64,000 bases of DNA from Ignavibacteriota bacterium (GTDB lineage Bacteria; Bacteroidota; Ignavibacteria; Ignavibacteriales; Ignavibacteriaceae). The position numbers and the translations under genes were made by a program. The stretch is taken from positions 2,651,001 through 2,715,000 of the forward strand of contig CP053446.1 in NCBI GenBank assembly GCA_013285405.1. Reading direction: 5' to 3'. Below are positions 41,510 through 51,214 of the stretch, piece after piece. Position 1 is the first letter of the stretch, and each line of letters opens with the position of its first letter. A model generated the notes under the pieces. That model had not been told where the DNA came from and made no database searches. It saw only the letters and a program-made list of their open reading frames with translations.

Positions 41510-41869
41510 ATGAAAAAGAAAACATCACGAACAAGATCAAGAATAAAAATCAGAAAAAAAATTTCCGGTACAACTGAAAAACCACGTCTTTCAGTTTACA
41601 GGAGTCTGGATAATATTTATGCTCAGATCATTGACGATTCAACAGGTAATACGTTAGTTGCTATGTCAAGCTTGAATAAAGAAGCTAAAACTGAAGTGAA
41701 ATCTGTTAAAGGTAAAATCAATAAAAGTAAGCTTATAGGATCTATGCTTGCAAAAAAAGCATTAGAAAAAAATATAAAATCTGTCGTGTTTGATAGAGGC
41801 GGATTCAGATATCATGGTCGTGTAAAAGCTTTAGCTGATGGTGCCCGAGAGGGAGGACTTGCATTCTAA
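41510..41869 (+). CDS. rplR: 50S ribosomal protein L18
   Basis: The 119-aa protein reads [20 protein letters not shown] and [20 protein letters not shown], ending AREGGLAF. It brings 5S rRNA into the 50S subunit. The stop codon is only 7 bases before tRNA-Gln. Confidence 0.97.
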   Translation: MKKKTSRTRSRIKIRKKISGTTEKPRLSVYRSLDNIYAQIIDDSTGNTLVAMSSLNKEAKTEVKSVKGKINKSKLIGSMLAKKALEKNIKSVVFDRGGFRYHGRVKALADGAREGGLAF

Positions 41870-41876
41870 TGATTCT

Positions 41877-41947
41877 TGCCGGGTCGTCTAATGGTAGGAC
41901 TACGCCCTTTGGAGGCGTCTGTAGAGGTTCGAATCCTCTCCCGGCAG
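41877..41947 (+). tRNA. tRNA-Gln (TTG) inside the spc operon
   Basis: Acceptor TGCCGGG pairs with CCCGGCA before discriminator G. The anticodon loop CTTTGGA gives TTG, flanked by stem halves ACGCC and GGCGT. The T loop is TTCGAAT. The gene lies between rplR and rpsE on the same strand, with 7 and 37 bases either side. It would have to be cut out of the ribosomal-protein transcript by RNase P and 3' processing enzymes. CCA is not encoded. Confidence 0.95.
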
Positions 41948-41984
41948 CTTCCATATTATTAAAGAAAGTTTTTTAGGAGATAAA

Positions 41985-42491
41985 TTGAAAAGAGTTAAAT
42001 CCACCGAAACAGAAGGATTGAAAGAAAAAGTTGTTCACATTAATCGTGTAGCTAAAGTTGTCAAAGGCGGACGAAGATTTAGCTTCAACGCAATTGTTGT
42101 GGTTGGTGATGGTAATGGTATTGTTGGAGTTGGACTTGGTAAAGCTAACGAAGTTACTGATGCGATTTCAAAAGGTATTGATGATGCCAAAAAGAATCTT
42201 GTAAAAGTCACAATGCGTAAAGGCACTGTCTCTCATCAAATCATTGGCAGATACGGTGCTGGAAAAGTTCTTCTAAAACCAGCTACTCCAGGTACAGGGC
42301 TTATTGCCGGTGGTGGAGTCAGAGCAGTTCTTGAAGCTGTGGGTGTGCAGGATATTTTAACAAAGTCATTGGGTTCAAGTAACCCTCATAATCAGGTTAA
42401 AGCAACCTTAAACGGATTATTGATGCAAATTGATGCAAAGAGTATGGCAGATAAAAGAGGAAAAACTATTCAGGAAATTTTTGCTTCTTAA
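41985..42491 (+). CDS. rpsE: 30S ribosomal protein S5
   Basis: The 168-aa protein has [40 protein letters not shown] and a C-terminal [20 protein letters not shown]. It starts at TTG 41985 after TTAGGAG. It aids decoding accuracy. Confidence 0.97.
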   Translation: MKRVKSTETEGLKEKVVHINRVAKVVKGGRRFSFNAIVVVGDGNGIVGVGLGKANEVTDAISKGIDDAKKNLVKVTMRKGTVSHQIIGRYGAGKVLLKPATPGTGLIAGGGVRAVLEAVGVQDILTKSLGSSNPHNQVKATLNGLLMQIDAKSMADKRGKTIQEIFAS

Positions 42492-42501
42492 TAGAGGAAT
42501 T

Positions 42502-42687
42502 ATGGCAAAGTTAAAAATAATACAAACTAAGAGTGTAATTGATAGACCCGAAACACAGAAAAGGATTATCGAAGCATTGGGTTTAGGAAAACCAAACTGG
42601 GAGAAAATTCATAACGATACTCCTCAAATCAGGGGTATGATAAATAAAGTTACACATCTCGTTAGAGTTGAAGAAGTTAAGGAGTAA
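42502..42687 (+). CDS. rpmD: 50S ribosomal protein L30
   Basis: This 61-aa protein starts [20 protein letters not shown] at 42502 after GAGGAAT and ends with [18 protein letters not shown]. The frame extends upstream to 42430 inside rpsE, but similarity and the ribosome binding site favour 42502. Confidence 0.96.
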   Translation: MAKLKIIQTKSVIDRPETQKRIIEALGLGKPNWEKIHNDTPQIRGMINKVTHLVRVEEVKE

Positions 42688-42699
42688 GGAAACTAAAAG

Positions 42700-43155
42700 A
42701 TGGACATTTTAAGTAATTTAAAATACGCTGAAGGTTCAAGAAAAAAACGTAAAAGAGTCGGCAGAGGTGAAGGTTCAGGTCACGGTGGTCAGGCTACAAG
42801 AGGTATGAACGGTCAGGGCTCTCGTTCTGGTTCCAAGAAGAAACCATGGTTCGAAGGCGGACAGATGCCTTTGCAAAGAAGAATTCCCAAATTCGGTTTT
42901 ACAAATATTTTCAAAGAAACCTATCAGATCGTAAATCTGAATGCACTGCAAAGAGTAGCAGACGCAAATAAACTTAATGGTGTTATTAATATTGCTGAAT
43001 TAAAGAACTTAGGTTTGATTTCGAGTACAGAAAAACCAGTTAAAATTCTGGGTAAAGGCGAACTTAAAGTAAAATTAAACCTTGAAGTTAATGCAATAAG
43101 TCAGAGTGCTAAAGAAAAAATCGAATCGGCTGGCGGTTCAATAAAGTTAATCTAA
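42700..43155 (+). CDS. rplO: 50S ribosomal protein L15
   Basis: The 151-aa protein has RKKRKRVGRGEGSGHGGQAT, the glycine-rich GQGSRSGSKKKPWFEGGQMP and RRIPKFGFTN. It is a late-assembly protein. It lies 12 bases before secY. Confidence 0.97.
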   Translation: MDILSNLKYAEGSRKKRKRVGRGEGSGHGGQATRGMNGQGSRSGSKKKPWFEGGQMPLQRRIPKFGFTNIFKETYQIVNLNALQRVADANKLNGVINIAELKNLGLISSTEKPVKILGKGELKVKLNLEVNAISQSAKEKIESAGGSIKLI

Positions 43156-43166
43156 TACGGTATTAA

Positions 43167-44504
43167 ATGTCGAGACTTACAGATACTTTCCGGAACATTT
43201 TCAAAATACACGAACTTCGCCAGAGGATTTTTTATACACTGGCTATACTGTTTCTTGTTCGTTTAGGTGCACATATTACTATTCCTGGTGTTGATACAAC
43301 ACTACTTGCTGAGAGCATGAAAAATGCAACAAGCGACAATCTTTTTGGTATGTATGATCTGTTTGTCGGTGGTGCATTTTCAAATGCTGCAATATTTGCG
43401 CTTGGAATAATGCCCTATATTTCTGCTTCAATTATTTTGCAATTGCTTGGGGCTGTTTGGCCGTATTTACAAAAACTCCAGCAGGAAGGCGAAGAAGGCA
43501 GAAAAAAAATTACTCAATGGACTAGATATGGAACTGTCGCAATCGCCGGGATGCAAGCCTGGGGTGTTACGATCAGATTGTTGAATATTCAGGTACAGGG
43601 AATGCCAATTGTACCTGAAGCAGTTAGTGGATTTGCATGGGTTCTTTCAACAATCATTATTCTAACTTCCGGAACGATTTTAATGATGTGGATGGGTGAA
43701 CAGATGACTGAGAAAGGGATTGGTAATGGAATTTCTCTTATCATCTTTATTGGAATCATCGCACGTTTTCCTCATTCAATTATTGATGAGATTAGATTAA
43801 TCAGCGTTGGGCAGAGATCAATTATAATCGAAATAATTATTCTGATTTTTATGTTCTTTATAATTGCCGGAGTCGTTCTTGTAACTCAGGGAACCAGACG
43901 AATTCCTGTTCAGTACGCAAAAAGAGTTGTTGGAAGAAAAATTTATGGCGGTGTTACACAATACATTCCTTTAAGAGTAAACACAGCTGGAGTGATGCCG
44001 ATAATTTTTGCTCAATCTATCATGTTCATTCCAAATACCGTTTTGTCATTTTTCCCGGATAATGAATTTTTACAGAATGTAGCTGGGTACTTTGCTTATA
44101 ATTCACCGGTTTACTCTATAATTTATGCATTGATGATTGTGTTCTTCACATATTTTTATACTGCTATTGCATTCAATCCGAAGGATGTAGCTGACAATAT
44201 GAAGAAACAGGGAGGTTTTATTCCGGGCATCCGACCAGGAAAACAAACCTCAGAGTTCATTGATAATATTTTAACTAAAATTACTTTACCCGGATCAATC
44301 TTTTTGGCGATTGTTGCAATAATGCCAGCATTCATTTCCGGTTTTAATGTGTCACAGCAATTTGCTCAATTTTTTGGCGGAACAAGTTTATTGATTATCG
44401 TTGGTGTAGGTTTGGATACATTGCAACAGATTGAATCACACTTGCTGATGAGACACTATGATGGTTTCATGAAAGCCGGTAAACTTAGAGGACGCAGAGC
44501 TTAG
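43167..44504 (+). CDS. secY: Preprotein translocase subunit SecY
   Basis: The 445-aa membrane protein shows ten predicted helices and the family signatures RLGAHITIPGVD, FALGIMPYISASIILQLL and NPKDVADNMKKQGGFIPGIR. It forms the Sec protein-conducting channel with SecE (18300-18482). The adk gene that often follows secY in other bacteria is absent, and map follows directly. Confidence 0.98.
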   Translation: MSRLTDTFRNIFKIHELRQRIFYTLAILFLVRLGAHITIPGVDTTLLAESMKNATSDNLFGMYDLFVGGAFSNAAIFALGIMPYISASIILQLLGAVWPYLQKLQQEGEEGRKKITQWTRYGTVAIAGMQAWGVTIRLLNIQVQGMPIVPEAVSGFAWVLSTIIILTSGTILMMWMGEQMTEKGIGNGISLIIFIGIIARFPHSIIDEIRLISVGQRSIIIEIIILIFMFFIIAGVVLVTQGTRRIPVQYAKRVVGRKIYGGVTQYIPLRVNTAGVMPIIFAQSIMFIPNTVLSFFPDNEFLQNVAGYFAYNSPVYSIIYALMIVFFTYFYTAIAFNPKDVADNMKKQGGFIPGIRPGKQTSEFIDNILTKITLPGSIFLAIVAIMPAFISGFNVSQQFAQFFGGTSLLIIVGVGLDTLQQIESHLLMRHYDGFMKAGKLRGRRA

Positions 44505-44513
44505 TCATCAATT

Positions 44514-45275
44514 GTGATTTATATTAAAACACAAAAAGAGATTGATTTTATCATAGAGAGTTGTAGAATTGTTGCAGAAACGCTGCGATTACTAAAAAGT
44601 AATGTTAGTGTTGGTATCACAACGATTGAGTTGGATAGGATAGCAGAAGATTATATCAGAAGTAATAATGCTTCACCTGCATTTAAAGGATATTCGCAGG
44701 GTGGATTACCCGGTTTCCCGGGTTCTGTTTGCACATCTGTAAATGATGCAGTTGTTCATGGTATTCCGGCTAAGGTAAGTCTCGAAGATGGAGATATAAT
44801 TTCTCTGGATGTTGGTGTTCTTAAAAATAATTATTATGGCGATGCTGCAACGACAGTTGCAGTCGGAAAAATTTCTGAAGAAAAAAGAAAACTTCTTGAA
44901 GTAACAGAAAAATCACTGTATCTGGGAATTGAGCAAGCCAAAAGTGGAAACAGAGTCCACGATATTTCAGCAGCGGTTCAGGATTATGTTGAACAGAATG
45001 GATTTTCGGTTGTAAGAGATCTTTGTGGTCATGGAGTTGGAAAATTTTTACACGAAGATCCGGCAGTTCCGAACTTCGGAAGAAAAGGAACTGGACCAAA
45101 ACTTAAAAAAGGAATGACGATTGCCATTGAACCAATGGTTAATGCTGGTGGATATGAAGTGATGTCTGCTTCGGATGGTTGGACTGTTCAAACCGTAGAT
45201 GGTTCTCCATCAGCACATTTTGAACATACAATATTGATACTTGATAATTCACCGGAAATATTGACAGTTTGTTAA
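44514..45275 (+). CDS. map: Methionine aminopeptidase type I
   Basis: The 253-aa protein has the pita-bread metal ligands in [41 protein letters not shown] and [10 protein letters not shown]. It removes N-terminal methionine from nascent proteins. It starts at a GTG (44514, [12 protein letters not shown]), and its stop overlaps the infA start (TAATG). Confidence 0.97.
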   Translation: MIYIKTQKEIDFIIESCRIVAETLRLLKSNVSVGITTIELDRIAEDYIRSNNASPAFKGYSQGGLPGFPGSVCTSVNDAVVHGIPAKVSLEDGDIISLDVGVLKNNYYGDAATTVAVGKISEEKRKLLEVTEKSLYLGIEQAKSGNRVHDISAAVQDYVEQNGFSVVRDLCGHGVGKFLHEDPAVPNFGRKGTGPKLKKGMTIAIEPMVNAGGYEVMSASDGWTVQTVDGSPSAHFEHTILILDNSPEILTVC

Positions 45276-45493
45276 TGGCTAAACAAGGTCCGATTAAAAT
45301 AGATGGTGTAATAACAGAAACTTTACCGAATGCAACCTTTAGAGTAAAGTTGGATAATGGGCACGAAATTCTTGCTCATATCTCAGGCAAAATGAGAATG
45401 CATTTTATTAAAATTCTGGTTGGCGATAAAGTATCAATTGAAATGTCTCCCTACGATTTATCAAAGGGAAGAATTACTTACAGATATAAATAA
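45275..45493 (+). CDS. infA: Translation initiation factor IF-1
   Basis: This 72-aa OB-fold protein reads [20 protein letters not shown], then [19 protein letters not shown] and [17 protein letters not shown]. The ATG overlaps the map stop by one base. An upstream in-frame start at 45269 is less likely. It blocks the A site during initiation. Confidence 0.97.
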   Translation: MAKQGPIKIDGVITETLPNATFRVKLDNGHEILAHISGKMRMHFIKILVGDKVSIEMSPYDLSKGRITYRYK

Positions 45494-45504
45494 CAGGTGC
45501 GAAT

Positions 45505-45618
45505 ATGAAAGTCAGATCATCGGTTCGGAAAATATGTGATAAGTGCAAAATTATCAGACGCAAAGGTGTTGTCAGAGTAATTTGTTCTAATCCGAAGCAC
45601 AAGCAAAGACAAGGTTAA
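45505..45618 (+). CDS. rpmJ: 50S ribosomal protein L36
   Basis: This 37-aa protein, [20 protein letters not shown] then [17 protein letters not shown], has the C-x2-C ... C-x4-H zinc ribbon of L36. The ATG at 45505 is 11 bases after infA. It is easily missed because of its size. Confidence 0.97.
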   Translation: MKVRSSVRKICDKCKIIRRKGVVRVICSNPKHKQRQG

Positions 45619-45641
45619 ATTTTAAAAATAGGAGTTGAATT

Positions 45642-46025
45642 TTGGCTCGTATATCAGGTGTTGATTTACCAAAGAATAAAAAAGTTTTGTTCGGTCTGCA
45701 ATATATCTATGGAATAGGACCGACTTCTTCTTCTGAAATTCTTGAAAAGGCAAAAATAGACGCCAACAAAAAAGTCGGCGATCTCACTGAAGAAGATGTT
45801 GCTCAAATCAGAGCTGTCATCACAGCTGAGTTTAAAGTTGAAGGTGCACTTCGTTCAGAAGTTCAGCAGAACATCAAACGATTGATGGATATCGGTGCTT
45901 ACAGAGGAATAAGACATAGAAAAGGACTTCCGGCGAGAGGTCAAAGAACCAGAACGAATTCAAGAACGAGAAAAGGCAAACGTAAAACAGTCGCCGGCAA
46001 GAAGAAAACACCAACTAAGAAATAA
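45642..46025 (+). CDS. rpsM: 30S ribosomal protein S13
   Basis: The 127-aa protein starts (M)[20 protein letters not shown] from a TTG at 45642 after AGGAG, and has [20 protein letters not shown] and a basic C-terminal tail. It contacts the P-site tRNA and the large subunit. Confidence 0.97.
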   Translation: MARISGVDLPKNKKVLFGLQYIYGIGPTSSSEILEKAKIDANKKVGDLTEEDVAQIRAVITAEFKVEGALRSEVQQNIKRLMDIGAYRGIRHRKGLPARGQRTRTNSRTRKGKRKTVAGKKKTPTKK

Positions 46026-46049
46026 TTTTTGTTAATCGGAGGATTTTGA

Positions 46050-46436
46050 TTGGCTAAATCAGTAAAAAAAGTTAAAAAGAGAACGCAGGTTGATCTGAAT
46101 GGTGTTGCTCATATCAAAGCAACTTTCAACAACGTAATTGTTACTATCACAGATATTTATGGTAATACATTATCCTGGTCATCTGCTGGTAAAAATGGTT
46201 TTAAAGGATCAAGAAAGAATACACCATTCGCTGCGCAGGTTTCTGCTGAAGCTGCCGCAAAAGAGGCTTATGATCTTGGTCTTAGAAAAGTTGAAGTAAA
46301 AGTGATTGGACCTGGCTCCGGTAGAGAAGCAGCCATCAGATCTTTACATACAGCCGGATTGGAAATTACTTCCATTAAGGATGTAACTCCGATACCGCAT
46401 AACGGATGCAGACCACCAAAGCGCAGAAGAGTTTAA
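46050..46436 (+). CDS. rpsK: 30S ribosomal protein S11
   Basis: The 128-aa protein contains [33 protein letters not shown] and ends [16 protein letters not shown]. It starts at TTG 46050 after CGGAGG. It lies on the 30S platform near the E site. Confidence 0.98.
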   Translation: MAKSVKKVKKRTQVDLNGVAHIKATFNNVIVTITDIYGNTLSWSSAGKNGFKGSRKNTPFAAQVSAEAAAKEAYDLGLRKVEVKVIGPGSGREAAIRSLHTAGLEITSIKDVTPIPHNGCRPPKRRRV

Positions 46437-46454
46437 AGAAGGAGTTATTGTTAA

Positions 46455-47081
46455 ATGGCAAGATACACAGATTCAGTTTGCAAATTATGCAGAAGAGAAA
46501 GACAAAAGCTTTTTCTTAAAGGACAGAAATGTTATACTGAAAAATGCCCTATCGAATCAAGAAATTATGCACCAGGTCAACACGGACTGAGCAGAAGGGC
46601 GAAAATATCCGAATATGGTTTACAGCTTAGAGAAAAACAGAAAATCAAAAGAATGTATGGATTGCTTGAAACTCAATTCAGAAATTATTTTGATAAAGCT
46701 AACAAGCAAAAGGGTATTACTGGTGAAAACCTGATTAAGATACTTGAAAGAAGATTGGATAATGTGATTTACAGGCTTGGATTTGCTGCTTCCAGAAATC
46801 AGGCAAGACAGCTTATAAAACATAGACATTTTATGGTAAATGAAAAGCTTGTGGACGTACCATCTTATCTGGTTGCACAGGGCGATATTGTTAAAGTAAA
46901 AGAAAAAAGTAAGAAGTTAGACGCAATTCATAATTCACTTAAGCGTGTAAAAGAAAGTGCGTATCCTTGGCTTACTATCGATAAAGCAACATTAACCGGA
47001 ACATTTCTTCAGGTTCCGGAAAGAGCAGATGTTCCTCTAAACGCCAATGAACAATTGGTTGTAGAGCTCTATTCTAAATAA
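46455..47081 (+). CDS. rpsD: 30S ribosomal protein S4
   Basis: The 208-aa protein keeps an N-terminal zinc site (C9, C12 and two later cysteines in GQKCYTEKCPIE) and the S4 RNA-binding domain (RLDNVIYRLGFAASRNQARQ, then HRHFMVNEK). It nucleates 30S assembly. Confidence 0.98.
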   Translation: MARYTDSVCKLCRRERQKLFLKGQKCYTEKCPIESRNYAPGQHGLSRRAKISEYGLQLREKQKIKRMYGLLETQFRNYFDKANKQKGITGENLIKILERRLDNVIYRLGFAASRNQARQLIKHRHFMVNEKLVDVPSYLVAQGDIVKVKEKSKKLDAIHNSLKRVKESAYPWLTIDKATLTGTFLQVPERADVPLNANEQLVVELYSK

Positions 47082-47112
47082 TTAATTTTTGAAATTTTAG
47101 AGGGTTTTATTA

Positions 47113-48108
47113 ATGAATACATCACATTTAATTATGCCTGAGTCAGTGGTTTTAGATGAAGCCAATTATTCAAATACTTTTGGTAGATTTACTCTTCAAC
47201 CTCTGGAAAGAGGATTTGGAGTAACCTTAGGTAATTCTTTGAGAAGAGTACTTCTCTCATCATTGCCGGGTGCTGCAATAACTTCCGTTAAATTCAGCGG
47301 TATATTGCATGAATTTACAACTATTCCGGGAGTAGTTGAGGACGTATCCGAAATCGTTCTTAATCTTAAACAAGTAAGAATGAAACTGCTTACAAAAAAG
47401 CCCAACAAAATTGATTTGTCATTTAATGGAGATAGTACCTGGACTGCTGCGGATATTCAAAAATCAAGTAATGAAGTTGAAATATTAAATCCTGATCTCC
47501 ACATTGCAACTTTGAATAAGAGCGCAAAATTTGATGTTGAAATCAGAATTGGTAAAGGTACGGGTTATGTGCCTGCCGTTGAAAACTCCTCGCCCGATCA
47601 GGCAATTGGAGTTATTCCGATTGATTCGATCTTCACACCGATCAGAAATGTTAAAATGACTGTTGAAAATGTTAGAATCGGCGATAAAAATGATTTCGAA
47701 AAATTAACTTTAGAAATTTCAACTGATGGTTCAATAACACCTGATGATGCGCTTACACAAGCTGCAAAAATTCTTAGAGAGCATGTTCAGTTATTTATTA
47801 ATTTTGATATGGAGCAGGAAGAAGAACAACCGGTTATTCAAAAAGATACAGAGTTTGATAAAATTAAAAAGATACTTCAGACTCCTGTAGATGATCTTGA
47901 ACTTAGTGTCAGATCACACAACTGCCTTAAAGCGGCAAACATAAAAATACTTGGCGATTTAGTCAGGAAAGATGAAGCAGAAATGTTAAAGTTCAGAAAT
48001 TTCGGAAGAAAATCTCTGGCAGAGTTGATGGAAATTGTTGAAGACCTCGGTATTGAATTCGGAATGGATGTTGACAAGTATCTTAAAGTAGAAGCAGAAG
48101 CCAAATAA
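47113..48108 (+). CDS. rpoA: DNA-directed RNA polymerase subunit alpha
   Basis: The 331-aa protein has the N-terminal assembly domain (RFTLQPLERGFGVTLGNSLR, then RRVLLSSLPGAAITSV) and the C-terminal DNA-binding domain (DLELSVRSHNCLKAANI, then LGDLVRKDEAEMLKFRNFG). It dimerises to start polymerase assembly. It lies between rpsD and rplQ as usual. Confidence 0.98.
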   Translation: MNTSHLIMPESVVLDEANYSNTFGRFTLQPLERGFGVTLGNSLRRVLLSSLPGAAITSVKFSGILHEFTTIPGVVEDVSEIVLNLKQVRMKLLTKKPNKIDLSFNGDSTWTAADIQKSSNEVEILNPDLHIATLNKSAKFDVEIRIGKGTGYVPAVENSSPDQAIGVIPIDSIFTPIRNVKMTVENVRIGDKNDFEKLTLEISTDGSITPDDALTQAAKILREHVQLFINFDMEQEEEQPVIQKDTEFDKIKKILQTPVDDLELSVRSHNCLKAANIKILGDLVRKDEAEMLKFRNFGRKSLAELMEIVEDLGIEFGMDVDKYLKVEAEAK

Positions 48109-48126
48109 AACGACAAAGGTAATCAG

Positions 48127-48618
48127 ATGAGACACAATGTTAAGGGAAGAAAATTAGGAAGAACTGCAAGCCATCGGAAGGCTACATTAAATTCGCTTAT
48201 AACTTCTCTGTTAAAATATAAACGAATCAAAACAACTCTTGCAAAAGCAAAAGAAACCAGGGTTGTTGCAGAAAAGCTTGTAACTAAAGCCCGCAAAGGT
48301 GATTTACATGCAAAGAAACAGGTTATGATCTCTATCAAAGATAAAGAAGTTGTTAAGGAATTGTTCTCTGAAATTATTCCAAAGATTGGTGAGAGACCGG
48401 GAGGATATACTCGTGTTATTAAATTAGGACGCAGAATGGGCGATGCTGCACAGATGGCAATAATCGAGCTTGTTGATTACAATGAAGTTGTTACTGCCAG
48501 AGCAGAACAGCAGAAAGAAAAACGTGACGCAAAAGCTAAAGAAAAAGAAGCAAAGGCAAAAGCTGATAAAGAAAATCAGTTGCTTGAAGAACAAGCTGCT
48601 GAAGTTCCTAAAAAATAG
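48127..48618 (+). CDS. rplQ: 50S ribosomal protein L17 with charged C-terminal extension
   Basis: The L17 core ([20 protein letters not shown], then [20 protein letters not shown] and [20 protein letters not shown]) ends near residue 120. A further 40 or so residues rich in lysine, glutamate and alanine follow, giving 163 aa against about 120 in many bacteria. It closes the alpha operon, and a good terminator lies 23 bases downstream. Confidence 0.96.
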   Translation: MRHNVKGRKLGRTASHRKATLNSLITSLLKYKRIKTTLAKAKETRVVAEKLVTKARKGDLHAKKQVMISIKDKEVVKELFSEIIPKIGERPGGYTRVIKLGRRMGDAAQMAIIELVDYNEVVTARAEQQKEKRDAKAKEKEAKAKADKENQLLEEQAAEVPKK

Positions 48619-48640
48619 TTTAATTAATTTTTTGTATTAT

Positions 48641-48673
48641 AAGAGTAATCGAATTTTCGGTTACTCTTTTTTT
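48641..48673 (+). terminator. Rho-independent terminator after rplQ
   Basis: AAGAGTAA (48641-48648) pairs with TTACTCTT (48661-48668), extended by TCG/CGG inside, and runs into a T tract. It marks the end of the ribosomal protein superoperon. Confidence 0.88.
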
Positions 48674-48680
48674 ATTAATA

Positions 48681-49265
48681 ATGTTTAAAGATATTCATTT
48701 TATAAAATCAGTATTTGAACTTTCTGGTTTGTCGAAGGTTACTTTGCCTCAACTGATTCTCTGTGGCAGATCCAATGTTGGTAAGTCTTCCTTCATCAAT
48801 AGTATTTCTAACAGGAAAGGACTGGCCAAAACCAGTTCAACGCCCGGCAAGACACGCTCGATCAATTTTTATAAAGCCAACGATACTTTTTTCATTGTCG
48901 ATTTACCGGGATTTGGTTACGCAAAAACCAGTCAGACAGAACGGGAAAAATGGGGAAATCTTGTTTCTAGATACATCCTTGATTCAAAAAATATACATCA
49001 CGCTTTTCATCTGATTGACTCGAGATACGAACCAACTGATCTGGATAAAGAACTGAATGCGTGGTTGAAAAGTGCTGAGAAAGATTATTCTGTAATTCTT
49101 AGTAAAGCTGATAAACTAAATCAATCTGAAAATTATAAAGCGGTTAAATTAATTGTATCTGTTTTCCCGGAGCTGGTGCTTAACAAAAATCTGTTCTTGT
49201 ATTCTTCAGTCACCGGAAAATGGAAGAAGCCTGTTCAAAAAAAAATCACCGAACTGTTCTTTTAA
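48681..49265 (+). CDS. engB: Ribosome biogenesis GTP-binding protein YsxC/EngB
   Basis: This 194-aa GTPase has G1 GRSNVGKSSFINSI, the G2 threonine in SSTPGKTRSINFY, G3 DLPGFGYA and the G4 region ILSKADKLNQSE. Family members are needed for 50S assembly. The usual G4 motif TKxD appears here as SKAD. Confidence 0.96.
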   Translation: MFKDIHFIKSVFELSGLSKVTLPQLILCGRSNVGKSSFINSISNRKGLAKTSSTPGKTRSINFYKANDTFFIVDLPGFGYAKTSQTEREKWGNLVSRYILDSKNIHHAFHLIDSRYEPTDLDKELNAWLKSAEKDYSVILSKADKLNQSENYKAVKLIVSVFPELVLNKNLFLYSSVTGKWKKPVQKKITELFF

Positions 49266-49341
49266 TTTCCGCCGGATGTTATTTTTTAATATTTAGTTGT
49301 TAAATTTATTCTACAAAAATAATTTCCTATTTAATCGTCGT

Positions 49342-51198
49342 ATGCTGGATAAAAGACAACGAAAAAGAATTTTAATTTTCCTGGTTATTCCAATACTTGC
49401 GTCCGGTCTTTTTTTAAGCGACGATCTTTTCCTCCGCCTTGTGATAATTGGTCTGCTTGTAATCTATGTGGCTTTCATTATTTTTTTACGTGACTCAATA
49501 AGATTCTCAGGTGGTTATTCTATTTCCGAAGCTGATGAAACAATTTCTGAACCTCAGGTAACAGCTCATTCAGATCACGAAGAATCTTTTAAAATTGTCT
49601 CAAAGAACAAAAATATTGATGTAATAACCGATGAAACCTACAGACCCGAATACGGAGTTTCTAAGACAACATTAAAACCGCACGATCTTAAAGAACGTTT
49701 TGAAGAAATTGTTAAGGAAACACTTCCGCCCGGAACCGGTCACGATGAGCAGTTTGGTTTTGTTATTGAGAGGATGCTCACTGTAATGACAGAACTATAC
49801 AATGCACACTCTGCTATATATTTTTGGTACAACAAGAAAAAAGAAAAATTAATAATTGAAAAATGTATTTCATCTTCAAACCAATTAACTAAAAGAAAAT
49901 TTGATATTGAAGACGATGTGCTAAGTAAAATAGTTGAGAACGGCGAACCTGAATTATTAACGGATATATCCCGTACAGCAGAAGCTGATGTTATCAGATA
50001 TTATGATGCACCACAAGGGATTAAAAGTTTTGCGGGCGTTCCTGTATTTTATAATAACGATTTGGTTGCAATAATAGCAATCGATTCAAAGGTTGAAGAT
50101 GCTTTCGGAATCGAAACTATCTATTCGCTGGGTCGCTTTATCCGGCTTATTACTATGCTGATCGGTATTTTTGAAGAAAAATATACTGATACAATCTCTC
50201 AAAAAAGGCTTGACGGTTTATTAAAAATTCTTGGACCGGAAAACGAGTTCGAGGATGAAAAAGAATTAATTAATGCATTACCCGAAGCCTTGAAGAGTAT
50301 GATTAAATGGGATGCATTTGTGTTTATATACTTTGAGCCTGTTCAGAAAAGTTTTAAAACAGTAAAAGTTGAAAATACAACGGCTCTGAAGTATATCGGG
50401 AATGATTTGCAAATTGATCTTAATGGAACACTTGTTGGTAAATCAATTGTAACGGGAATCCCGGTTAAAATTGATGATACATCAACCGGAAATTATAAAA
50501 GGTTTTCACGCGCTGAAGATGTTTCATTTGATGGTTCATTTCTGACTATCCCACTGATTTATAATAAACAAAATTATGGTGTGATTTGTTTCGAAAGTCT
50601 GAAAAAAAATGCATACAGCAATAATGACGTTCAGTTTCTTAAAAAATCGCTCAATGTTTTAGCTTACATCATTTATACTCATTCAACTCAAAAACTTCTG
50701 AAAAACCTTACTACAGTTGATTTTGAAACGAGAGCTCTGAACGCTGCTTCATTCAAAGATAGATTGCAGGTGGATTTGATCAAGTCTAAGCAGCTTGAAG
50801 TTCCCGGGACATTAGCTCTTATAAAAATTGATGACTTTATCGAACAAGAAACACTTTTTGATGATAATCCTTTACCGAGAGTAGTTTCGGCTGTATCTGA
50901 AATTATTGCTGATGAAATGACTCAGCTAAATCTTTTTGGAAGACTTGATGACAGGATATTTGCGATTTACTTTTTTAATGCTCCTGCCAAGAATGTATTC
51001 GTCTGGGCTGAAAAGCTCCGTGTTAAGATAGCTCGTAAACCAATTTCTGTGGTTTCAAAGCAGACAACTTTTACAGTTTCAATTGGTATTGCTTCTACAA
51101 CAAATAAAGATAACGTAGATGAAGTCCTGCATAATGCAAATCTTGCCCTGAATAAAGCTCTCGAAAAAGGCGGTAACGCCGTCCTCAATGTGAACTAA
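49342..51198 (+). CDS. Membrane-anchored GAF protein with degenerate GGDEF domain
   Basis: The protein is about 618 aa from the ATG at 49342; a TTG at 49297 would add 15 residues. Two N-terminal membrane helices (ILIFLVIPILASGLFLS, LVIIGLLVIYVAFIIFL) precede a GAF domain (about 130-280). A second GAF-like region lies at about 300-460, and the C-terminal domain resembles a diguanylate cyclase fold. The GGDEF signature is replaced by GRLDDRIFA, so cyclase activity is unlikely and a nucleotide-sensing or scaffold role is more plausible. The late segment TVSIGIAS and NLALNKALEKGGN supports the fold assignment. Confidence 0.7.
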   Translation: MLDKRQRKRILIFLVIPILASGLFLSDDLFLRLVIIGLLVIYVAFIIFLRDSIRFSGGYSISEADETISEPQVTAHSDHEESFKIVSKNKNIDVITDETYRPEYGVSKTTLKPHDLKERFEEIVKETLPPGTGHDEQFGFVIERMLTVMTELYNAHSAIYFWYNKKKEKLIIEKCISSSNQLTKRKFDIEDDVLSKIVENGEPELLTDISRTAEADVIRYYDAPQGIKSFAGVPVFYNNDLVAIIAIDSKVEDAFGIETIYSLGRFIRLITMLIGIFEEKYTDTISQKRLDGLLKILGPENEFEDEKELINALPEALKSMIKWDAFVFIYFEPVQKSFKTVKVENTTALKYIGNDLQIDLNGTLVGKSIVTGIPVKIDDTSTGNYKRFSRAEDVSFDGSFLTIPLIYNKQNYGVICFESLKKNAYSNNDVQFLKKSLNVLAYIIYTHSTQKLLKNLTTVDFETRALNAASFKDRLQVDLIKSKQLEVPGTLALIKIDDFIEQETLFDDNPLPRVVSAVSEIIADEMTQLNLFGRLDDRIFAIYFFNAPAKNVFVWAEKLRVKIARKPISVVSKQTTFTVSIGIASTTNKDNVDEVLHNANLALNKALEKGGNAVLNVN

Positions 51199-51214
51199 TA
51201 TTTCATTAATTGAA

